This document shows positions 27,301-36,900 of a stretch of DNA of 64,000 bases, piece after piece. Made by a program: the position numbers and the translations under genes. The stretch comes from an uncultured Christensenellaceae bacterium (GTDB taxonomy: Bacteria; Bacillota; Clostridia; Christensenellales; Pumilibacteraceae): contig CAJULK010000001.1 in NCBI GenBank assembly GCA_910587455.1, positions 188,948 to 252,947 of the forward strand. Direction: 5' to 3'. The notes beneath the pieces were generated by a model that was given only the letters and a program-made list of their open reading frames with translations, was not told the origin of the DNA and ran no database searches. Positions within the stretch are counted from its first letter, which is position 1, and each line of letters starts with the position of its first letter.

Positions 27301-30300
27301 AGGCGTACACATTGCCCACATACACGTTGAACGCGTTTGCGCCTATAGCCGTTACGCTCGACGGCACAATATATTCCGTTATCTTGGATGCGAGCGGACA
27401 GTATAGCACGGTGTCGCCCTTGCCGTTCAGCAGTATGCCGTTTTCGTCCGACTGATACGCCGCGTCGTCCGATTTTTCGACGAATATCGTTTCGAGATTT
27501 TTGTACTTGGAAAAAATCTTGTACGGCTCGAGATCGCCCCAGCTTTGCAAGCGCGCGGGGAACGTTACGGAAGATAAGTTCTTACACGTATCCTTGATCG
27601 CGTCGCTGTGCATATCGAGCGGCGCGGCGGTCTTGCCCTCGGGCGTAGGAAGAAACGTTATTGTTGTGAGCGTATCGCTGTTGTCGAATGCGCCTACCGA
27701 AATCTTGGTTACGCTGTAAGGTATTATTATTTCGGTTAGTTTTGTTTTGTTGAAAACACCGGTGCCGATGTGCGTGATAGTATCCGAAACGGTGTACGTT
27801 CCGCTGAACACATTGGGAATAAACGCGATCTCGCGCGCTTTGGTTATGGGATTGACGCGTATAAGAACGCCCTGTTCGTCCGCGCTGTATACGGGATCGT
27901 ATTCCGTGCCAGACGCCTCGACCGCATATCTTTCGAGCCTTACGCAGCCCGAAAACGCCGTTTCCGAAATCACGCGTACCGTGTCGGGAACGGTGACCGA
28001 TACGAGATACCTACACTCCGAAAAAGCGTTGTCGTTTATGGCGACTACTTTCTTCCCGTTATATTCGCTCGGTATCACAAGCTCGGGCATTTGTCCGATA
28101 TACGCGCCCTTTTTGACGGCGTAACCGTCGCCGTCCTCTTCGTACTGCAATACTTCGAGATAGCGCGCGTACAGCGTAACGTCGCCGGCCGTATTCCATG
28201 CCTTGCCGTAACCGCGGTAATCGCTGTACGACGTGCCGTTGCCGTCGGCGGCGGCGTTCCAATTTATAAACGCTTTGGTTTTGTCGATCATCTCGGGCAC
28301 GGGCAGCTTGAACGGATCGCCGTACTTCAGCATGACCGTCTTTACTTCGCCCGCGCCGTCTCTGCCGTAGTTGAGCGTGACGGTGTAAGTCTTGCCCTCC
28401 CACATGGCATAGAGCGTCATGTCCTCGTTGCCCGTAAACACCGATTGACTGTACTTGACTCCGTTCTGCGGCGCGGTGTACCACTCCTTAAAGTCGTAGC
28501 CCGTGCGCGTAGTCATAGGCAGATCGATCTTGTCGCCGTGCGCTTTGAATATGCTCTCGACTTCTTTACCGCTCGCCGCGTCAAACGAAATTTCGTACGC
28601 TCTCACTTTTATAGACGCCCATTCGCTGTAACTGCCCGAAGAAAGAAGTCCGCGCACATTCAGCGTGTTGTCCTTTGCCGTCAGCGTGATCTCCATTCTG
28701 TTCGTGCCCGCGGCGACTTTTACTACCTCGCCGTCGTTGACCTGCACTTCGTACTCGGTAGCGCCTATGACATGATCCCAAGTGAGTTCGCTCGCCTCGT
28801 AACCGAGCTTTGCGCTCATGGCGTTGCATTTTGCGGTGAGCGTATCGCTTCTGTACGAACGGCTCGCGCCGTCGTCGGACACGCCCTGAACGGTTATCTC
28901 GTACGTCTCGCCGTCCGCAAGTGCGATCCCGCACGCCGCAAGATCGAGCGACGTCGCTTTGTTTTCTACCGTATATTCATTGCCGTTTACCGTAACGATG
29001 TACGACGCGGCGTTTGTAGCCGCGCTCCACGTAACTACCGTACCGTTTATCTTAACGCCCGTAGGCATTCCGACGGGACGTTCGGGACGGGTGAACACGG
29101 ACGGCGCGACCGAATTGTAGCCGTGCGCTTCGGCATATACGCGCACCGTTACCACTCCCGAATACTTTCTGAGATCGACGCTCGTCTTTTCGCGCAGTTC
29201 GTATACGTCCTCGTTGTTTATCTGCACCTTGTACAAGCCCGCGTTGTCTACGGGCGCCCACGAAAGCACGCCCGTTTCCTCGTCGTATGCGTTAAACGAA
29301 ACCGCGTCGAGATGCGCTTCGTGATTGAAGCTTCTCGGCGTGCCCGAAGCGTAGCCTTCCGCTTGAGCGTACACGGTAAAGTTTATGCCCTCGGGGCGCA
29401 TTTCGCACGACGAAAAATCGTACGTCGTCGCGCTGCCGATATCGACATTCTTATGCTCGTGCGTTTCGTCGCCGCAGTCCACGGTGATTATATAGCGCTC
29501 GGCGTTCTTGACGGCGCCGAAGTTCAAAACGGAATTATCGGTCACGCGAATACCCGAAACAGCCGCAAGCGCCTTGTTCTTGTAATGGCGCGTATACGTT
29601 TCGTCGCCTACCGTAAGCTCTATTACATAATCGCCTGCGGGAAGATCGGCAAAAGCGATCGGCTCGCTGCGCACCGTCATGCCCACCGAGTGTTCTACCG
29701 TATCGAATCCGTCCGGACCTTCTATTTTTATTTTTGCGGGACCGGACAGTCTGTCCCAAGTGATGTTCGAAGAAGTGACGTTTACCGCAGGGTCGGCTTT
29801 TCCGCCGTCCTTTTGCCACAGCGCATACAGCGTAGTATCCTGATCGAACACCGTATTATCGCCGCAGACATACGACAGCCTTTCGCCGTCGTCGTACTGA
29901 CTTATCCACCAACCGCGGAATGTGTATCCGTCGCGCTTGGGTTCGGGCACGTTGTACAGTCTGTTGCCGATAGTAGTCATGCCCGCGATTTCGGGCGCGC
30001 CGTCGTAGCCGAGCTCGAATCCGACCGCGTATTCCGTTTCGCTCTTTTGCGCCCACTTTGCGTATAGCGTCATGTCGTCGGTAACTATGCCGTCGAACGC
30101 ATAAGGCAAAGTCCCCGCTTTGTCCGTGAACCAACCTATAAAACCGTGACCGTCGTATTCGGGATCGGTCGGACGCGCGACGGTCTTTCCGTTGCGCACG
30201 GACTCGGAATACGGCGAACCGCCGCCGTTGCCGTCGAACGTGACCGTATAATTGACGTCGCGCCAAAAAGTGAGCGCGTCGTCGTCGTATGTAAACTTTA

Positions 30301-30604
30301 TCGTATTGCCGTCGTACAGAGCCGTGACCTCGAACGAATCATACTTGAACGTTAACTCGCTGCCGTTTACCGTATATGTACCGTCGAACGTATAATCCGC
30401 CGACAGCGACACTTCCGTCCCTTTGCTCAAAGTGAGAGTATACTCTTTGTCGGACGAGATTTCGCAATAATATTCGCCCGATTCGGGACCCGGTTCTATA
30501 ACGGGCTTCGGCTCAGGATCGGACTTTTGACACGCGCACAGTATCGCGCCGAACGACGCCACTGCCGTCACCGATGCCAACACTTTGATCTTGCTCTTTT
30601 TCAT
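21395..30604 (-). CDS. Giant BspA-type leucine-rich-repeat surface lipoprotein
   Basis: 3069 aa. Signal peptide with lipobox ending at Cys25 (ILCAC), so the protein is tethered to the outer membrane face. Order: a small beta domain (45-115), two InlB B-repeats (about 118-186 and 190-266, with DGNGG...GWF...LYAKW marks), several fibronectin-like beta modules (about 270-690), two more InlB-like repeats to about 830, then some 2,100 residues of BspA/LRR_5 repeats (pattern IG..AF..C..L..V..P..V..I). A short Pro/Glu tail ends it; no LPXTG or membrane helix. BspA proteins bind host proteins or other bacteria; the target here is unknown. GGAGG lies 6 nt before the ATG. Confidence 0.93.
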   Translation of the reverse strand: MKKSKIKVLASVTAVASFGAILCACQKSDPEPKPVIEPGPESGEYYCEISSDKEYTLTLSKGTEVSLSADYTFDGTYTVNGSELTFKYDSFEVTALYDGNTIKFTYDDDALTFWRDVNYTVTFDGNGGGSPYSESVRNGKTVARPTDPEYDGHGFIGWFTDKAGTLPYAFDGIVTDDMTLYAKWAQKSETEYAVGFELGYDGAPEIAGMTTIGNRLYNVPEPKRDGYTFRGWWISQYDDGERLSYVCGDNTVFDQDTTLYALWQKDGGKADPAVNVTSSNITWDRLSGPAKIKIEGPDGFDTVEHSVGMTVRSEPIAFADLPAGDYVIELTVGDETYTRHYKNKALAAVSGIRVTDNSVLNFGAVKNAERYIITVDCGDETHEHKNVDIGSATTYDFSSCEMRPEGINFTVYAQAEGYASGTPRSFNHEAHLDAVSFNAYDEETGVLSWAPVDNAGLYKVQINNEDVYELREKTSVDLRKYSGVVTVRVYAEAHGYNSVAPSVFTRPERPVGMPTGVKINGTVVTWSAATNAASYIVTVNGNEYTVENKATSLDLAACGIALADGETYEITVQGVSDDGASRSYRSDTLTAKCNAMSAKLGYEASELTWDHVIGATEYEVQVNDGEVVKVAAGTNRMEITLTAKDNTLNVRGLLSSGSYSEWASIKVRAYEISFDAASGKEVESIFKAHGDKIDLPMTTRTGYDFKEWYTAPQNGVKYSQSVFTGNEDMTLYAMWEGKTYTVTLNYGRDGAGEVKTVMLKYGDPFKLPVPEMIDKTKAFINWNAAADGNGTSYSDYRGYGKAWNTAGDVTLYARYLEVLQYEEDGDGYAVKKGAYIGQMPELVIPSEYNGKKVVAINDNAFSECRYLVSVTVPDTVRVISETAFSGCVRLERYAVEASGTEYDPVYSADEQGVLIRVNPITKAREIAFIPNVFSGTYTVSDTITHIGTGVFNKTKLTEIIIPYSVTKISVGAFDNSDTLTTITFLPTPEGKTAAPLDMHSDAIKDTCKNLSSVTFPARLQSWGDLEPYKIFSKYKNLETIFVEKSDDAAYQSDENGILLNGKGDTVLYCPLASKITEYIVPSSVTAIGANAFNVYVGNVYASNKSLQLTRLVVHGGVREIGDNAFYRCGELESVIFTASKNPAALTIGKEAFARCSKLTTLTFEETGSTKVTEVNGKKVYTFVKNTSCGVVSIGEKAFYSTKITSVLLPVTLNEIKTNAFNSCTALSQIDLSHMNSDLVFGNYVFSGCSALTSIDITNNVGVIDFRGIFKGCSKLKSFNVSPDNPNYETDADGILYSYGKDRLVYIPDGVVLGDYKLDENVVEIGSAVFQGRNDLTSIVIPERLRLIGGSAFDSCLMLSSVRFENPTSKGNPLVIDDSAFRCCYSLESIDLPARTVSIGSNCFAFYATGNYFVADGKLSHVGLNEGLQSIGSNAFFSCMALNTITIPSTVTLIDANAFQSSALVEIKFTQADNAPELTFGNAVFSYCSSLGVVRLPERLQYIPERTFAYCGALSIVTIPTTVGDYTSETEGNMRGIGSNAFGNCSSLYELTFTGGGTKPLSFAAGAFYNCGRLTALELPNRIAAFSNAYDVFEMGSGSSTSYANAYYLFNSGNISSPQPGALQRISVEKGGAFESYDGVLYTKGLREVVYCPGARTGEVTISKFAETFRPNAFGGCAGVTSVVFEDAELLEYTDEAGKTVALPDLKLPAAVGAKSHIFGGCKLLTTIVFPARLAELGNNCLKGNTSAGDEFLPESITFANGCKLKNIGDNAFASTAKLINMVLPKNVESVGATPFSGSGITSLTVSEKMSPDDILKAISGAKNLTDIKVPENNDSVVIEDGIMYAAEKIKIKDGETETEVNARRIVYCYPDVNFENLVIPADVYRIESGVFKNKTVKGLMFAKPAEGEPTLPLALCMEAFSGTLIESIEIPARLTSLEGTNVFAISTLKTVTFEAGYNYANIPNSTFATSKITTIDIPDCVTKIGMNAFSKCTLLKTVNFGSGSRLKELGSNAFNGCAALIGHATDGFMLPDTVTEIGANAFQNCKALAKFTFTNTDKDNALETLPANMFNGCTKLNTVVFPKQSRIKTIGDNAFKGCTALATMSIPDSVTKIGVSAFEGCAVWGKLITDPVISENSALKEIGNKAFFNCKGLKSVYIPATVTKLGYYTSGSFSATTYTCDLFSGCTSLATVTFGSNSELTAIGKKTFYGCTSLEEIVIPTNVTAIGESAFEGCTALENVTFKTSVDGKSSLEYIGKATFKKSGVTSVTLPYSLKGLGLVSGDMKATTDASVFRDCSALKTVVIESRGEGAGTLGLKAIPKNTFLNCTSLDSITLASTVNTIYASAFAGCTALKAVDLSNIVTLTGLAFSGCSDLSSVTLGSVESYDPTAFQGCSADMTLTISAGGSSVIENGAMYKIEKDASGNITDKILVAYYGGGTLNVSWGTTAIAAKALKGNTSVTGVVIPATVKTVNADAFGGCSNLASVAFGYVPVGEERPDAQTVLAKGTGTAGVFYNCTSLSSVDFTGVVNIGDYAFCQCTALTDVDIKDVKTIGGHSFDKSGVVTVDLRAVTSLGTAAFMNCKSLASIVVPGTVTTMEGEIFSGCDGLMTAEVHAKPTVAKNSWFKNCSKLETVLIGKEITVLGSQLFLGCEKLISVTFEEGSKISEIGYEFFKGCKSLRTVVLPESLEYLGSKTIGASNAVFADCAALESIKIPKKVTWLGKDMFKNCTNLASVDLNMVTELGQGVFTGCYGVTFAAASENASIVILHDNIVCRNDNGALTLLWHTLAENQTTVSIENDITALGNNVFIGNTAITEVVLPASVSVIGTDAFNGCKNLTSINLNNVSVIGVGAFNGSGLTSVEFSTGASVAIHDRAFYSCSGLTELYLPSTVSLVSSATSGNKGYQFSNCTNLKKVTIDGVKCTVTSAAGVFSGCAALTEAVLTDVTVISNSMFASCSALTDITLPTTLTAIGTYAFSSCTKIPSVFISSSVTSIGERAFGGWVAAQTIYVEYEQVNKPTGWHNNWDTYATTAADKRAKVLWGQTPPETEEPDDGETDPPEGGETESVN

Positions 30605-30631
30605 TCAAGCCTCCGATACGTCGGCATGTGT

Positions 30632-30670
30632 AAAAATAAAAAAAGCACCGCAAACTTTCGCCTGCGACGC
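30632..30670 (-). promoter_or_regulatory. Terminator-like hairpin in the leader of the first LRR gene
   Basis: On the minus strand GCGTCGCA (30663-30670) pairs with TGCGGTGC (30645-30652, two G-T pairs), followed by seven T (30638-30644). It starts about 22 nt after the predicted start point and well before the ribosome site, so it could stop transcription early. The second LRR gene has a homologous element. Confidence 0.65.
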
Positions 30671-30698
30671 CTTTGTCACTACCGACATTATTTGAAAT

Positions 30699-30727
30699 AT
30701 GCTATCATAATATGTTTGAGTTGTCAA
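30699..30727 (-). promoter_or_regulatory. Promoter of the first giant LRR gene
   Basis: TTGACA (30722-30727), 17-nt spacer, TAGCAT (30699-30704) on the minus strand. The -35 box sits in AGCGCTTGACA, shared with the ABC exporter promoter. Predicted start near 30692. Confidence 0.8.
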
Positions 30728-30849
30728 GCGCTTTTAACATTTTGCACAAAGTTTTTTGATCTTTGCTCGCCGTCCGCTCGAATCATTATATGCCGAGTTT
30801 CCGCCGCCTGTGTGCCGTCCGACAAAATTCGATCCGCGCGAACCGAAAA

Positions 30850-30880
30850 CGCCGACCTCGACGGAATATCGAAGTCGGCG
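30850..30880. terminator. Terminator after the second giant LRR gene
   Basis: GCCGACCTCG (30851-30860) and CGAAGTCGGC (30870-30879) form a 10-bp stem with one wobble pair in the minus-strand RNA. A short T-run follows in either direction (GTTTTC on minus, GCTTTT on plus). Confidence 0.6.
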
Positions 30881-30885
30881 CTTTT

Positions 30886-30926
30886 ACCCGGTGCCAACCT
30901 CAGTTGAACCGGGGTTGGCACCGGGT
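30886..30926. repeat. Perfect 14-bp inverted repeat past the second LRR gene
   Basis: ACCCGGTGCCAACC / GGTTGGCACCGGGT with a 13-nt loop, 32 nt after the stop codon of the gene at 30958. No T-run directly follows; it probably acts with the hairpin at 30850-30880 to end or protect the transcript. Confidence 0.6.
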
Positions 30927-30957
30927 ACGTGTGCCTATAAACGGAATCGCGTACTGT

Positions 30958-33900
30958 CTACTCGGAAACTTCGGGCGTTTGTTCGCCGCCCTCTTCGGGC
31001 AGGGTCGATCCCGTATAGCCCCAAACGACGTTGACCTTGCCGCCGCTGCCCATCCAAGAGGCGTTCCAACCGCTCGGCTTGGAGGCATGCGGAGTATACA
31101 CCGTCTGCTCCGCCGTCCAACCCTGAAAAGCGTTACTGCTCACCGTTGTGACGTTCGCGCCGACGAGTATCGCTTTTATGCCCGTGCAGTTTTTGAAAGC
31201 GAACATATTTATCTTAGTCACCGAAGCGGGTATCTCGATCGCTTTCAAAGAAGCGCAGCCGTCGAACATAGAGCTTCCGAGCTCCGTTATTTTGTCGTTC
31301 AACTCGACGGAAGCCAACGCGGTACAGTTTTGGAAAAAACTGCCGAGAAAGCTACCCGGCACCGCAGCGTGCAGTTCGGCTTTGACGAGCTTTGTGCAGC
31401 CCTTAAACACCGCGCTTCCCTTTATTTCAAGCGATTCGGGAATTACGACCTGCGTTAACGACGTGTTTTCGAACGAGTTGCCGCCTATTGACAGAACGCC
31501 CGAAAAATCTATCGACGTTAGCGAAGTACAGTTTTTGAAAGCACCGCTGCCCACCGTAGATCCGAACGACAGCTTAACGCCCGAGAGCTTGCCGCAGTTT
31601 TGGAACGCATAATTTCCTATGCTCGTAACGCCGTCCAAATTTATGCTTTCGAGCGACGTGCATCCATCGAACGCATAGATGCCCAATTTTTTCAGACCGG
31701 CGGGAAGAACGACAGTTTTGAGCGCGCTCGCGTTTTGCAAAGCGTACTGATCTATCTCGGTCGTGCCGTCAGCCACGGTCAGAGTATCGAGAGGATTACC
31801 CGATCCGTCCGTCGCGCCGAAATACTTGACGAGCTTTGTGCCGATATACAGAGCGCCGTCGATATATGTTATGTCGCCGCCCGTTCCCAAATACGACGCT
31901 CCGACGAGGTTAGCGCAGTTCTTGAACGCGTCTTTGCCTATGCCCGTAATGTTGTAGAACGATACGCTCGTAAGCTCGGTGCAGTTCTCGAACATACTCG
32001 GATGTATAACGTTTATACTCTGCGGAAGCGCTATCGCTTTGAGCGACTTGCAATCCTTAAACACGTAGCCCAAATTTTTATTGCTTCCGACGTCTATATT
32101 TTTTTCTCCGAGATACCTCAAACAATCGGGCAGAGAAACTTCTTGGAGCGCCTGACAGTTTTGGAACGCACAATTTCCTAAATACGTCACGTTTACGAGC
32201 ACGGCTTTTTTGAGCGACGTGCAGCTCCAAAACGCGCCGCCGCCTATGCTGTTTTCGCTGCCCGATACCGGCGCCGCCATCACCACATATATATTAGGCA
32301 ATGCCGGGCAGGTCTTGAACACTTCGTAGCCGATACGTGTGAGCGAGCTCTGCGGCACGGGCGCGCCCGCGGCGGGCAGCTCAGTCGTAAAACACGGATT
32401 GCCTACGATAGTCGTCAGTTTCGTACAACCGCTGAACGCAAGTTGAAGCACTTCGGTTATATCGGCGGGCAGAGTCACCTTTACGAGGTTCGTGCAGCCG
32501 AAGAACAGAGAATTGCTGACAGAAGTAACGCCCGACGGGAAAACAAACTCGGTAAGACCGGTACAGCCCGAGAATACCGAAGATTCGATAACCGTGACCG
32601 AGTCGGGGAACTTGATCGAAGTGAGCGAGGTGCATTTGCCGAACGCGCCGCTTTCCACGCTCTGCAATCCGGTATTTCCGTTGAAGTCTACTTCGGACAG
32701 ATTCGTACAGCCGTTGAACGCGCTGCTTCCGATCGAATCGAGGAGCCGGGGCATCAAGACCTTTGTCAATTTCGTGCAGCCGTCGAACATGTTTTTGCCG
32801 AGCGATTGCAGTCCGCTCGATTTGCCGAAAGTGACCGTCGATAGCTTCGTGCATTTGGAGAACGTATTTTTGCCTACTTCCACTATGCTGTCGGGCACGT
32901 CCAGCGTGAGCAGTCCCGTAGCGGAAAACGCATAGTCGCCGAGCGACTCCAACGCGCACTTCGCGTCGAACGTTACCGAACCGAGAGCGGAACAGCCGTT
33001 AAAAGCGTTGTTACCTATCGTTCGGACGTTTTTGGGAATTGCTATCGAGGTGAGCAGCGCGCATTTACTGAACGCGCTGTTTCCGATCGACGTAAGACCC
33101 GACGGTAAAATAATATTTTTGAGCTTGGCGCAGCCGCTGAACGTATCGTTAGGAAGCGCAGTTATCTTATTGCCCTTGAAAACAAACGTTTCGAGCGCGG
33201 AGCAGCCGTTAAACGTGCTGCCGTAAGCAGACACGGTCAGCGCCGTCACGGTCGCGGGCAGCTCAAACGATTTGAGCATTGTACAGCTGCCGAAAGCGAA
33301 GCCGTCTATGGTGAGCAGGTTGCTGTTATCGGTAAACGTGACCGATTCGAGCTTTTTGCATCTCTCGAACGACCTGCCTATCGAAGTGACGCAGTCGGGT
33401 ACGGCGACGGCGGTGAGCTCCGAACAGTCTTTGAACATATTATCGGGTATAGCGGCATAGCTGTATCCTTGTTCGAACGTTACGGTCGTGAGCGACTTGC
33501 AACTGTTGAACACGTCCGTTTCGAGCGATTTGAGCCGCGCGGGCAGCTCGATCTCGGTTATGCCCGAGCCGTAGAACGCGTTGGCGCATATCGTCAGATC
33601 GACTTCCGACTCGCCCTCGGCGGGTTTTTGGAATTCCACCTTTCCGAAGCGCTTGATGTTTTTGAACGCGCCCGCGGATATTTTCGTAACGTCCGCGGGG
33701 ATCGCCAACGTTTCGCTGCCCGCCTCAACGCCCGCGGCGTCCGCTTCGCAATATGCGATAACGCGCTTGCCGTTTTCGTTGGCGTAAACTATTCCGCTGT
33801 CGCGCACAAGCAAGCTGCCCTCGGGTATTATAAGATCGGGCGGCGTAGGTGTCTTGGTTGAATTTTTAAGTATTGCGGCTACGGCGTCCGCGTCCATGAC

Positions 33901-36900
33901 GGGCGATACGGTTATCGTAAGCTCGCCGCCCTTGTAATCGTAAAAAGGCATATCGCCTATCGTCGTCACCATGCTCGGCAGCACAAGATTCGTGATAAGC
34001 GTCTGACCGAACGCCTTGTCGCCTATCTCTGTAAGGCGGCAGCCGTCGGCAAACGTTACCGTTTCTATAATGTGCGCCGAGTTATAGACATTTACTCCCC
34101 CGACGGAGGAATGCTGTAACATATTGCGGTAAAGCGCATTGTTGCCTAAGCGCGTGAGACGGGCGGGGAACTCTATCTCGGTCAATGAAATGCAACCGTA
34201 AAATACGCTTCCGTACTGGTCGTCGGTATCTTGCAGATAAAAGTCGTCGAGCTCGGTATTGTCCTTATCCTCGAACACCACTTTCGTTATCTTGCGCGCT
34301 ATCGCGAACGCCGCGGGGCGTATCGTCTGCGCATTTTTTGATATGGTAACGACCCCCGCCTTTCCCTGCGGACAGTACACTACCTCTTTAAGTCCCGCAG
34401 TATACAGCAACCCGTCGAAAGAAGCGAAGTCCTTGCAGCCCGCTTCCACGACGATCTCTTGAATATACAGATCTTCGTAATTCGCGTACTGAGGAATGGT
34501 CTTATCGAATGAAGTCACGATATTAGACGCGGAAGCGCCTTTCGAGCCCATTTGGAAAACGTCGTAGTTGTTTGAAAAACCGACTATACGATTGGGCAAT
34601 TCGAGCCTTGTGAGCTCGGGACAGTTGCCAAACGTAGCGTTGCCGAACGAAAGGGGCAGGCTGCCGCCTTTTGCGAACGTGAGCGTAGAAAGTTGTGTGC
34701 AGCCTAAGAACGCTTTATCGCCCACGCCGCGCTTGCCGTCGCGGTTTGCAACGGTAGTCGGCACGTTCACCGTTTCGAGTTTGGTGCAGCCGGAGAACGC
34801 GCTTTCGGGAATATCGGTCAGCCTTTCGGGAAGTTCGATCTCGGTAAGGTTTGTGCAGCCGTTGAATACCGAAATACCGAAAGAAAGAGACTTGGCGTTT
34901 TCGGAACGGGCAAACGTGATCTCGCTCAATGCGCTGTCCTTAAACGCGCTCGATCCTATGCTCGTCACCGTGCTCGGCACGGTTATGCTCGCAAGCGACT
35001 TGGTGTTGTAAAACGCACTGGCGCCTATCGTCTGCAAGCCCTCGTTGAGCGTGACCGAAGTGAGCGCAAGCCCGCTGAAACAGTTCGCGCCCAAAGACGT
35101 AGTGCGCGACGGAAGCGCGACGACTTTGAGTTTGGAGCAGCCCTTAAACGCGTTGTCGCCTATCGTGAGCGAGCTCGCCGCCTGCGACGTGTCCTCGGCG
35201 AAAGTCAGGGTTTCGAGATTTGTGCAGTTCTCGAACGCCGAAGCCGCGATCTCGGTAACGCTGTCCGGTACGGTAAGATTGACTATGTTCTTGACGCCTT
35301 TGAATACGCCGCCGCCTATTCTCGTGACGGTGGACGGGAATGTATACGTGCCGTCGAGCCCCGCGGGATAGTACACCACCGCGGTCTTGCCCGCGTTGTA
35401 CAGAACGCCGTCGTCGCCCGCTTCGTAGTTGGGGTTGCGGTCGGATACGGTAAACGATTTTACGCCGCAATCGTTGAATACCGAATTGAATTCCATCGCG
35501 CCGACGTTGTCCGTTATTTCCACGCTTACGAGATTGGAGCATTTTTGGAAAACGTAGTCGCCGAATCTCAGGTCGGCGTTTATATGCCCGAGGTCGAGCG
35601 ATGTGAGCGGACCGTTTTCGGCAAACGCCTTCGAGCCTATCGTTTTGAGAGTGGACGGCAAAACAACGCCCTGTATGGCGCAGTTATAAAACGCATTGTC
35701 GCCCAATGACTCGACGCCGCAGCTTTGTGTGTATTCGTAAACGTACGTCGTTTTGCCGCCGACCGTTTTTTGTTTGAGCTCGCCCGCTTCCCTGAAATCG
35801 ACGGTTGCGAGTTTTTTGCACTGATAAAACGCATCCTTGCCGATGGCGAGTCCGCTCGGGCGCGAGCTCGCGCCGAACGTAGCTTTGGTAAGGCTTGTCG
35901 ACATGTAGAACGCTCTTTCGCCTATATACGTCATACCGCCGTGGAACACTATCTCGGAAAGCATTTGTTTTTTGTCGCTGTTCCCCGGTTTTGCTATCAA
36001 ATGTCTGTTGAACGCGTTGTCGGCTATGCGGAGCACGCTCGACGGCACGGTATATTTTGTTACTTCCGAAGCGAACGGGCAGAACAGTAGTTCCGATTTG
36101 TTCGCGTTCAGAAGCATGCCCCTGTCGGACGCGTAAAAAAGATTGTTCCCGTCCTCGACGTTTATCTCTTTGAGGTTTTTGTACCGCACGAATACGGACG
36201 CGGCGCCCAACACGAAATCCGCGGTGCGCGCGGGCAGATTTATGGTCGTAAGCGCCTTGCAGCTTTCGGGATTGATCGCGTCGGGGCTCATGCGCAACGG
36301 TTTTTCCGCCTCGCCCTTTACCGCAGGCAGGAAATTTACGGTCGTGAGCGCACTGCAATTTACAAATGCGTCTGTCGCTATTTCGGTGACCGTTGTCGGA
36401 ATATTTATTTTGGTGAGCTTGGAACCTTTGAACGCCTTGGTGCTTATTCGCGTAACGCCGTACGGTACGGAATACTCGCCCGTTATCGTCGCGGGCACGA
36501 ACGCGATCTCGCGCGCACCCGTTATGATATTGTCCATAAGCAGCGTGCCGCTCGGATCGCCTATAAAGACGGGATCGGGCTCGCCTGTAACGTCCACCGA
36601 AAACCGCACTATCCTGTTGCAGCCGTCAAACGCCGTTTCGGGTATGGTCCTCACCGTATCGGGTATGGTAACGTACTTGAACGTTCCGTTTTGGAAAGCG
36701 TTTTCGTTGAGCGATACCACCTTTTTCCCGTTGTATTCGGACGGGATCACAAGGTTTTCCACAGCCGAAATTGCACGGCCTTTCATAACCGCATAACCGT
36801 CGCCGTCCTCTACAAAGTCGAACGCTTCCGCATAAAAAGCGTGCAGAGTGAGCCCCTCGGTGGCGTTGTTCCACCCGGCAAGGCTCGTGCCGAAACAGTC